A stretch of 64,000 bases of DNA from [Phialemoniopsis] sp. UDSM-2020 (lineage: Eukaryota; Ascomycota; Sordariomycetes; Thyridiales; Thyridiaceae): positions 124,001 through 188,000 of the forward strand of contig JAEILZ010000010.1 in NCBI GenBank assembly GCA_018873225.1, written 5' to 3'. The notes under the pieces were generated by a model. The model saw nothing but the letters and a program-made list of their open reading frames with translations. It did no database searches and was not told where the DNA came from. Position numbers and translations under genes: made by a program. Of this stretch, positions 55,693-64,000 are shown piece after piece (within the stretch, counting starts at the first letter, position 1; each line of letters starts with the position of its first letter).

Positions 55693-57478
55693 ATGGAAAG
55701 AGAAACCAAGTCACCCTCCTCACCTTCCTCCCCTTTCAAGATTACAATGATCATGAGCAACACCATGGCCAAGCCAGGCGATAACGATATTGAGCCGACA
55801 GAGATGACGGAAGTTGGTGTGATCAAACATACAACAATCCACGAAGAGCGTGCTGAGCAGTTGGCTCTGCTCCCGGACCCTGATGCTGGCAAAAGCGATC
55901 AGGAACGCGCAGCTATTGTGAGTAGTTTAGTTGCCTCCATCTCTCCTTCATCGTTGCTGATCAAAAGTTATGGTTGTTAGGATCGCAAGCTCCTCTGGAA
56001 GGTCGACATGTGGCTTATCCCCTGGCTGTCGCTGCTCTACCTCCTATCCTTCCTTGACCGGACCAACATTGGCAATGCTCGTCTAGCCAAGATGGAGCCA
56101 GATCTGGGCATGGATCCAAGCGGTTCTGATTACAACGCGTCTCTGTCGGTCTTCTTCGTCAGCTATGCTGTCTTTGAACCGGCTACCAACGCGTTGCTCA
56201 AGCGGTTCACACCTCGAGTCTTCTTTACCTCCATCATCGTGATTTGGGGTACAATCATGACGCTCATGGGTCTCGTCACCAATAAGCAAGGTCTCCTCGC
56301 TGCTCGCTTCTTCCTGGGCATGGCTGAGGCAGGTCTTTATCCAGGTAAGAAACCTCTCCCCGCATCCAGCGTTACCCGATCCTAACAAAGACTTAAAGGT
56401 GTTGGCTTTTATCTCTCCTGCTGGTACAAGAGCTCCGAGGTTGGCGTCCGTAACGCAATCTTCTTCTCGGCGGCTGCTCTTGCGGGTTCTTTCGGCGGTC
56501 TACTCGCGGCAGCTATCGCAAAGATGGATGGCATCGGCAACAAGCCTGGATGGGCTTGGATCTTCATAATAGAGGGCCTATTCACTGTAATCATTGGCAT
56601 TTCTTGCTGGTGGATGGTTTTCGACTGGCCCGATACTGCCACCTTCCTCTCTCCCGATGACCGTGTGCGTGTCCAGCGCCGACTCATTGCCGACAGACAG
56701 GGCCGAACGGCTGAAGACTTTGACAAGAAGCACATCTGGGCGGCGCTGACGGACTGGAAGTCGTACTGCTACATGGCCATTCACGCCGGCAGTCTGATGC
56801 CCATCTACGCGTTCTCGCTCTTCCTCCCGACCATCCTCCGCGGGATGGGCCACCAGGGCACGAAGGCCCAGCTTCTTTCCGTCCCGCCCTATGCCGTTGC
56901 TGCCGCGACGACTGTTCTTGTGGGTGTCGTTGCCGACCGGACTCGGCAACGCGGACTCTGTTCCATGGCCAGCGCCACCGTCGGTATCATCGGCTTCGTT
57001 CTGCTCATTGCTTCCAAAGATCCCACTGTACAGTATACCGGCACGTTCCTGGGCGCAGCTGGCATCTACCCCATCATCTCCAACAACGTTGCCTGGGCGT
57101 CAAACAACAACGAAGGCTCGCTGAAACGAGGTGTCGTAGTAGTGAGTTCAACCTCTGAAACCCCAAATCCAATAGCTTCGAACAAGTCTGACGTGCATTC
57201 TCTAGGGTATGATTGTAGGATTCGGCAACTTGAATGGTGTGGTCAGCTCCAACATCTATCTATTACGCGAGTCGCCTCGCTTCTGGACAGGCCATGCTGT
57301 GGTCATCGGATATCTTGTCGTCTTGCTTCTGGGCTTCTCGGCAATCTTGCACTTCGCGCTCAAAGCCGAAAACAGGTCACGAAGGGCAGGCAAACTGGAT
57401 GCCAAGTGGGATGCAATGACGGCCGAGGAACGTTGGTTCGCGGGAGACAAGCGGCCGGACTTTGTGTACACGCTTTGA
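55693..57478 (+). CDS. MFS permease, anion:cation symporter (allantoate/vitamin-type) family
   Basis: Four exons (55693-55917, 55981-56344, 56399-57141, 57206-57478) encode 534 aa. After about 75 hydrophilic residues comes DRKLLWKVDMWLIPWLSLLY, then LLSFLDRTNIGNARLAKMEP, the classic first-helix signature. FFLGMAEAGLYPGVGFYLSC lies around helices 4-5 with the second intron inside it, and the C-terminal loop reads SLKRGVVVGMIVGFGNLNGV. This is the third member of the group in the window, distinct from the other two. It should be a plasma-membrane importer of an organic anion, vitamin or nitrogen compound. A nitrilase gene follows about 1 kb downstream, convergent; a joint role is speculative. 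An alternative ATG lies at 55747. Confidence 0.9.
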
Positions 57479-58562
57479 TCCGGACGGAAGGAATGGTCGT
57501 TCTGGTCTTCACCTGGCAGCATGGGAACAGATCAGACACATGTAGCAATTAGATAAACGAGCCTATGATGTTACTAAGCCTTAGTCACAATTACAAACAG
57601 TCTTCCCCAGAACATTTGCCATTCTTGAGTTTAAAGCGAGGATGCTTAGCTGATCGCTGCTCTAACCGGCCCCCACGATCATTTTCATGCACCGCTGCAA
57701 ATATGTTTTCCGGGTGCCATGGTATCTCTCCTCTGAAGAGCATTAGGTTTATAGACTAGTGCCAAACTACCAATAGCCCAGGCCATGGTGGAAAAGAACA
57801 AAGAAGCGAGGGAAGGGGTCATGCCCAGTGCTCAGGGGGCATATCCCCTCTCCCATTCTCCCTCCGGAACGAGATGGTCAAACCCATACCTCCTTCCCCG
57901 CAGATTGTCACCAACTTGGGCTTGAAGCCATGGTATGATCTGCAGATCTAGTCGCGACGCTTGCGGGATACGGGTGGGCAAAACGGGCGGTACGGGTGGT
58001 GCGGCTGCGGCGGCCGGCGCGGCTCCGGAACAACCGCCGCTTATCATTGTTGAGACAAACATCTCCATCATACAACATACATTATTGAACGTAATACCAT
58101 GCCCGTATCCCCTTATCAAGACGCTCCAGTCGGCCGTTATTCTGGAACCGACTTCGTGGCTTGAAGCTAATCAAGTTCGATGGTGATCCATCCAGATACG
58201 GCCATAGAGCGGCGTCGTCGCTCTGGCGGCTACTTCAAGGCTCTGATACATGGCCAGGCTACCAAAAGCTCATATCAGTCATTGACAAATGAAATTCTTG
58301 GATTCATTCTTATCTTTTGTTCTTGTCATCCAACAGCCCGTACTGGTAAAGAAGTCGCATTCCACTCCGTTCGCCCGCCACGGGGTTCGGGAACCACAGT
58401 AAAGCCTTGGCTAGATCACGAACAAACAGGTTGCAAGAACATGTTTGATGCCTCATCGCGTCCTAGTGGCATTTCTTGTGGTCATGTCAAGGGCTGGCTG
58501 TTTCGTTAGTGACGAGGGAGTGATATTCAGTTCGATGCTCAGTAAAGTATTGTATTAGGCAA
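57479..58562. other. Convergent intergenic region
   Basis: 3' flanks of the permease and nitrilase genes. An Ala/Pro-rich minus-strand frame near 57832-58119 opens with TTG and has no homology known to me. Nothing else was seen. Confidence 0.45.
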
Positions 58563-59675
58563 CTATTGTCTAACTTCTAGCAAAGTCTCTTGATCTTCTA
58601 ACGGAAAATGGTCATTTAACTCTGAGCTGTCTGTGAAAGTAGCCGGTTGCCGCCTCGATCTGTCGACGGTCAACTTGAAAATATCCGTTCTCTGGTAGCC
58701 GCCCACCACGTCGTGATATTGCTTGCCCTCAATACAGTCCTCTACATTAATATCCGCGTATAAAATATCCTCTTTATCCTGTAGAAGTTCGGTGGGCTGT
58801 TCTTCTCCAGTGTGCTCGTCGACTGTAAAGCCTTGAAGTGCAGCGCCGGTCGCGTCAAGGAACATTGTTGCGCCACGCTGAGCCTCCTCCATAATCTGCT
58901 TCAGGTGGGCCGAGCCTGCCGAGATGGCTTCAATTGCATCTTGTCCGAGCACGCCCGAGCACAAGACTCCGAAAGCCTTTGCCTCGAAACAGTGCGCAGC
59001 TGCACGCGTCCGGTTGGCTGCCACGTTGTCGTAGTTTGCGGTCTTACTTCGCGATGGGCTGTGGTTATCCGCCGATGCGACGCGAGTGGGCCAGATGGCC
59101 GGCCATGTCGAGATGTGAATCTGTTCGCCCTGCGCCATGAGCGCGTACCGTGCTAGGGGGTTCGTGTTCTCGCCACAGATCAAGCCTCCAATCTTGCCGA
59201 ACGGCGTGTCCACCACGCGCAGCCCATGCCCGTCGCCAGGTGACCACGTCAACTTCTCAAAGAACGTCGGCACCAGCTTCCGGTGGTGGTTGGGCACCTC
59301 GCCTTGCGCCCCGATCATGAGATTCGAGTTGTACAGCGTAGCACTGCTGAACCGCACCTTCTCCGAGAAGCCCATGCTGACCATGATGTTGGACCTTCTC
59401 GCCGCGGCGCGTACTGCTTGCATCTCCTCGCCGTCGCTGTAGACCGACTCGACGGCCATGCGCTTGAAGAAGTCATGGTTCTCAGTCGGCGCCCGGAGCG
59501 AGCTCCAGAGAGGAAAAGCGGGGATGTAGGTCTCTGGGAAGATGACGAGGTTGGCTTTATTCTTGGCTGCCTGCTCTATGAGGGCTATGGCCTTATTGGT
59601 AGTATCTCGCGCCGAGAGGAAGACCGGTGAGACATGGCACGCGGCGATTCTGATTGGTCTTGTTGCGGCTGCCAT
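58563..59675 (-). CDS. Nitrilase
   Basis: A single exon of 370 aa. The carbon-nitrogen hydrolase triad is complete: Glu48 in IFPETYIP, Lys133 in NHHRKLVPT and Cys167 in GLICGENTNPLARYAL. The CGENTNP sequence and the C-terminal extension after about residue 300 are typical of fungal nitrilases and arylacetonitrilases, rather than omega-amidases or beta-ureidopropionases. The enzyme should convert nitriles to carboxylic acids and ammonia, in the cytosol, often as helical oligomers. Plant-associated fungi use such enzymes on cyanogenic or indole nitriles; the substrate here is unknown. The frame stays open for 102 codons upstream, but the start MAAATRPIRIAACHVSPVFL aligns with the family. Confidence 0.94.
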   Translation of the reverse strand: MAAATRPIRIAACHVSPVFLSARDTTNKAIALIEQAAKNKANLVIFPETYIPAFPLWSSLRAPTENHDFFKRMAVESVYSDGEEMQAVRAAARRSNIMVSMGFSEKVRFSSATLYNSNLMIGAQGEVPNHHRKLVPTFFEKLTWSPGDGHGLRVVDTPFGKIGGLICGENTNPLARYALMAQGEQIHISTWPAIWPTRVASADNHSPSRSKTANYDNVAANRTRAAAHCFEAKAFGVLCSGVLGQDAIEAISAGSAHLKQIMEEAQRGATMFLDATGAALQGFTVDEHTGEEQPTELLQDKEDILYADINVEDCIEGKQYHDVVGGYQRTDIFKLTVDRSRRQPATFTDSSELNDHFPLEDQETLLEVRQ

Positions 59676-61078
59676 GATTGCCGACTCGTTAGGAATGGGA
59701 GTTACAATTCTGAAGCAAGTGTTCCACCAAGGCTGACGGCATATGTCGATTGTATATGCATCTCGTGATGCTTGACCTGGAATGCGTGTGTGTCCTCGGA
59801 TATTGATCTGACTGCCGCTGGTGCCGCGGAAACGTGGAGCTCGTGGCCACAGTCCGGCGCGGATGGTGCGGACGAGATGCCCGGTCGTACTCCACTCCGC
59901 ATTGCAGACCCCGGCCAAGCTTGACGGGCAGTGCAGTAAACCGAGTGATAACGAATGGTGCATTTGTGCTTCGTCGAACACCGTCTAGATGGTATCATTA
60001 CCATTGGTCTCTGCGAAGGTTTCCCTGATTGGTGTTTTGGTGATGAATACACTCACCACACCCCAAGGGAACATGATTTGATCATCTTCCAGCTCAAATC
60101 GTTTAAGAGGATTTATAATACAAATGATATTCTGTTTAACATGATCGGGTTGTGAATAGACACTCCACATAGTTTATCGTATCTAGAATAGCAGCAACAA
60201 TGAAGCCAGAGGTTGCGAAGCAGACTTGACTTGCGGTGGCTCTCGACAGTACTGACACGAGGTGCAGGGGCTTGGCCTCACAGAACAAGAAAATATTGAT
60301 AGACTGGAAGTGACATTATCAAATCTGAAGCTATCATAGCTCAAGCGGCTATCCTTCCCCAGCTGAAAGCATTGGTGACTGTTCCGCTCTGATGATGATG
60401 CTGTTCCGCCCACGTCCTGGCAGTTGTTTGGCCACCGGCTCTTGATTGTTGGCCCAGTGCTTGGCATACAATGATAACAAAGACCCAAGACGGCTTCAAA
60501 GGGCTTTTGTCGGGTTGGTTATTGGTTCGGAGGGGGGCCGGATCGAAGGGTGCCCAAGATTCCCCCGGCTCATCCTGAAACGGCAACACGGAAGGCCAAC
60601 CCCCGCGAAGATGGCGCCTACGATTCGGATCGCAGGAGTAAGCTCTCCCACCCCCTGCAGACACCTTACCTGAGCGGCGTGAGGCCCGCGATCCCGGCTG
60701 CGATCTAGCCCGTTCCTGAGCTGTTCAAATTGAACACATTGCGCAGCTCGCTGTTCCTGCATGGCCTGGCGCAGCTACCCCGGTCACCAATCTCCAACCA
60801 CCGACTTGGCACTTTGTTCAGGGCCGATCCCCTGCTTCTAGGTCAGCCCAGCGATGGAGGTTGCACTGGAAAGATTCGCTTCCGTCAATGAGGCGGGACG
60901 ATGCCTCCCGTACTCCAAGGAAGGATAGGCCAGCGAGCTACGCCCTCCGAGAGGCGATGCACGATAAATAGACGAACGCCGTGTCGCAAGCAGACAACAT
61001 GGCAGACCTCGAGTGCCAGGCTTTGCTTCTCGATCTCGACGTGCCCACGCTTTTCGCCAGTCTCTCTGTCTGACCACA
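59676..61078. other. 1.4 kb divergent region between nitrilase and GH7 genes
   Basis: It carries both promoters. CCCCGG/CCCCG motifs resembling CreA (SYGGRG) sites occur, for example CCCCCGGCTC near 60564 and CTACCCCGG near 60775, as expected before a cellulase gene under carbon catabolite repression. No gene is supported. Confidence 0.4.
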
Positions 61079-62486
61079 ATGGCTCGCAAGGCAACCTTCG
61101 CGGCAGCTTCGCTGCTGTCCGTGCTGGCAACGGCCCAGCAGATCGGCACCGCCGTCCCAGAAGTGCACCCCAAGCTGACCACCCAGCGGTGCACCCTCGA
61201 CGGCGGCTGCAAGCCCGTGACCAACGCCGTCGTCCTCGACAGCGTGACGCGCAACATCCACAAGGCCGGCGACACGGCCACGCCCTGCACCGTCGGCGGC
61301 GAGATGTGCCCCGACGCCGAGGCCTGCGCCAAGAACTGCGTGCTCGAGGGCATCCCGTCGTACGAGGCGCAGGGCGTCAAGACCGAGGGGGACGTCCTCA
61401 CGCTCAACCAGTTCATGCCCAACGAGGACGGCACTACTCGTGTCGTCACCCCGCGTATCTACCTGCTCGATGCCGAGGAGAAGGACTACGAGCCCATGCG
61501 CCTGCTCAACGCCGAGTTTGCCTTCGACGTCGACCTGAGCAAGCTCGTGTGCGGCATGAACGGCGCGCTGTACCTCGGCGAGATGAACTTGACGGGAGGC
61601 CGGAGCGAGCTGAACCCGGCTGGTGCTGCGTACGGTACCGGCTACTGTGATGCGCAGTGCCCTACCCTGCCTTGGATTGACGGTGTTGTATGTGTTTCAG
61701 TCCCCCGAGTCGGAGCATGACTGACTTGATGAACAACAGGCCAACATCAACAACACATACGGATCGTGCTGCAACGAGATGGACATCTGGGAGGCCAATG
61801 CCCTGGCCCAGACCTACACTCCTCACCCTTGCACCGAGGATGGAGTCTTCAAGTGCCTCGGCGAGGAGGAGTGCGGTCTCGACAACGGTGTCTGCGACAA
61901 GTGGGGAAGTAAGTTATGCCTAGGTCTCCTCTCCCTTCACTTGAAAGAGTTGAGACTAATATCAGAGAAAAAAGCCGGCTTCAACCCGTACGCGTACGGC
62001 TTCAAGGACTACTACGGCCGCGACAAGACGGTCAACACCAACAAGAAGTTCACCGTGGTCACGCAGTTCCTCACCGACGACAAGACGGCCACGGGCACGC
62101 TCAACGAGATCCGCCGCCTGTACGTGCAGGACGGCAAGGTCATCTCGAACCAGGTGGTCAGCGCGGGCGACGCCGAGCACGACTCGATCAACGACGCGTA
62201 CGTCAACGCGACGTCGGCGTGGTCGGCCAAGCGCGGCGGGCTGGCGACCATGGGCCGCGCGATCGGGCGCGGCATGACGCTGACCTTTTCCATCTGGGCC
62301 GACAACGGCGGCTTCATGAACTGGCTCGACAGTGGCAACGCCGGGCCGTGCAACGAGACCGAGGGCGACCCGAAGCTCATCCAGCGGGACCACCCGGACG
62401 CGGCCGTCATCTTCTCCAACATGAAGTGGGGAGACATCGGCTCGACGTACAAGGCGGCGACCTGCGCCAAGCGTCGTCACGCGTAA
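61079..62486 (+). CDS. GH7 cellobiohydrolase, without cellulose-binding module
   Basis: Three exons (61079-61687, 61740-61908, 61966-62486) give 432 aa. A signal peptide (ARKATFAAASLLSVLATA) precedes the mature start QQIGTAVPEVHPKLTTQRC. Landmarks are CTLDGGC, NGALYLGEM, GTGYCDAQC and the catalytic motif NEMDIWEAN with Glu216 (nucleophile), Asp218 and Glu221 (acid/base), then CDKWG, FNPYAYGF and FSIWADNGGFMNWLDSG. The E-x-D-x-W-E-A-N form is the cellobiohydrolase type, which releases cellobiose from the reducing end of cellulose; endoglucanases of the family usually have a different form. The C-terminus stops at KRRHA without linker or CBM1. The second intron is 57 bp with no in-frame stop, so unspliced mRNA would still read through. 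Confidence 0.93.
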
Positions 62487-64000
62487 GAGCGTGGCAAGAA
62501 ATCCATTGTCTTGCAGACATATACCTTCCATGTACATACTTGCAAATAGATAGAGAAATCATACATAGGCGATCATTTGGACTGGCCTAGCCTGGACTTC
62601 CAGCAAACCGCACGACTCCTTGAGGTTGAATCGATCTGGCCAATGACGACTGCGTTCATTGTAATGCATTGTGCTTCCAACCGACTTCGGCAGGAGCTTG
62701 TACATTGTACCTCGATGAGATCGCAGATTTGAGCTGTCAGACGAATGGAAAGACAGTCTAGACATCACGCGACCAAGTGAAAAACGTGGGATGAAAAGGT
62801 AGAGGACGGAGAAGGGCTCCCCACGCGGGCGGCCGCATGGAGCCACATGAAGCCGCATGCACGGTAACACATTGGGACGATAAAAGCTGACATGCAGACC
62901 AGAACAGCAGACAGCAGGTGAAACTCTCATGCTGGATCGGGAGGCATTGTCATGTTAACGCTGAGGTTGAAGGCAAAACCCGGAAGCGATTTGCGGAGAT
63001 GGAGGGTGGCATGCGGCTGCTTACAGGCTGGTTGCTCGCTAAATCGGTGGGCTACTGAGAGTGGGTGTGCTGTGAGCCTGTGATGTCGGTCAACAAAGCT
63101 GTGACAACTCAGCTCCCCGAGGAGGCGGAGTTCTAGAACCTTGCCTCACCCCGCGGGTTTACGCAAGCTTTAGCAAATGCTAATACCCAACAGGGCAATG
63201 GAGTGGACAGCACACGTGTGGGAAGGAATTGGATGTGTCTGGCGAAAAGTCAATTCTTTTGTTTCAGCAAATCCGGCATCGGTTCGAGTCCAGCCATGGC
63301 GTAGCCTCGACGTCACGACTGTGGGGGGAAATGGAGAGCCAAGGCACAGGCGTGGGAAGAGCTCCTCCAGGGCTTGTTTTATTCTTGGATCCCATTGACC
63401 TTTTCCCGACAGCAGCTTCCGATCTGCTCTTAGAATGCCATCGAGAGTGGATGACGGTCAGCGAGGCGATACCGGAAGAGTGCTAGTAGATGGGGGCACA
63501 AGTGCCCTATCGAACGGGCTGGACTTTTGTCGCGATCCATTGATGGCTCAACGATAAGAGGTAAAATGGAGCTGGCACAGGGCATGCTCTTCACGATAGA
63601 TAATGGGACAAAATCAATAAAGGTCCTCGGTCCCTTGTGTGAGAGAAGTGACGTCTCTTCCCGTCTTCCAGGGAGATCCACTGAAGCGAATCTCAACGTC
63701 TTTCATCAAACAAAAGACTTGCTCCCGGTTTTAGGCCCCGCGGGTTGACGAAGCTAAGGTTCAGCGCCCGCTACGAAACTTCTCGAAAGCGCTGATCTGC
63801 AGCCCTGGCAACTTTGAGCCCACCACCAGCTATCTGGCAGGTACCACCAACCTCAACTGACTGTTCGTCTCGGATCAGTCTTCATCATCTGCATCTTCTC
63901 TCCCTCCTACTATTACGGACCGAGCCGGCGATTCTCTCTTCTTCTTTCTGTCTCTCTCGAGCTATTTCTCAGCAGCTTGATGGGCCAGGGGCCAAGCTCG
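62487..64000. other. 1.5 kb right-hand flank without recognised gene
   Basis: 3' flank of the GH7 gene and possible upstream DNA of a gene beyond the window. The last 150 bp are CT-rich, like a fungal promoter or 5' leader. A GGTTCGAGTCC sequence at about 63282 resembles a tRNA T-arm but does not fold as one. Confidence 0.45.

Noticed and set aside
61909..61965. Treating the GH7 second intron as coding
   Set aside because: The inserted residues disrupt the conserved CDKWG...FNPYAYGF region, and GTAAGT and CAG splice sites are present.
63270..63300. tRNA-like T-arm sequence GGTTCGAGTCC
   Set aside because: The flanking bases do not pair as a five-base T stem and no anticodon or acceptor stem can be drawn around it.

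Overview
This window is nuclear DNA of a filamentous ascomycete (Pezizomycotina, most likely a Sordariomycete). The reasons are GC-rich genes on both strands with no operons, many 50-90 bp GT-AG introns, fungal-only families (Zn2Cys6 regulators, Dal5/TNA1-type MFS permeases, GH7 cellulase, fungal FMO with NTF2-like domain), and one AT-rich, TpA-rich island of the kind left by repeat-induced point mutation (RIP). The species cannot be named from the sequence. I rebuilt gene models by joining exons at splice sites that keep frame; every multi-exon model below closes to a whole number of codons.

1-13.5 kb looks like a catabolic or transport neighbourhood: a sugar transporter tail, an ACS-type MFS permease, a flavin monooxygenase, a second MFS permease divergent from it, a dienelactone-hydrolase-family enzyme, an Mpv17/PMP22-type membrane protein whose 5' end looks broken, and a Zn2Cys6 regulator. 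Inverted CGGAC...GTCCG elements lie in the two intergenic regions that would drive the FMO, second permease and hydrolase genes, so local control by a Zn2Cys6 protein is plausible. 13.7-24 kb holds an SRPK-like kinase lacking the usual catalytic-loop Asn, one member of an unrecognised paralogous family, a GMC oxidoreductase, a secreted S33/TAP-like peptidase and a second Zn2Cys6 regulator.

24.5-30.2 kb is conserved housekeeping DNA: ribosomal protein uL14, an S9 prolyl-oligopeptidase-type peptidase and a CCCH zinc-finger protein. 31.2-38.7 kb is the most unusual part. Four further members of the unrecognised family (five in the window) surround a secreted Cys-rich protein fused to an EF-hand pair. 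All five share a phase-2 intron directly after a G-x-R-D-[WF] motif, a [NS]-R-x-C motif and other spaced residues despite very low overall identity, and four have a TATA box 70-110 bp before the ATG. I know of no described family with this layout, and it is the best candidate for a new system here.

39-43 kb contains a small membrane protein, the AT-rich island, and an SRA-YDG (methylcytosine-binding type) gene whose N-terminal domain is interrupted by two in-frame stops. 43-64 kb holds a secreted 8-Cys protein, a type-B carboxylesterase, an M13 metallopeptidase with a GC-AG intron, a MOSC protein, an aldo-keto reductase, another ACS-type MFS permease, a nitrilase and a GH7 cellobiohydrolase. 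The enzyme content (cellulase, nitrilase, esterases, peptidases, permeases) fits a plant-associated or plant-debris fungus.
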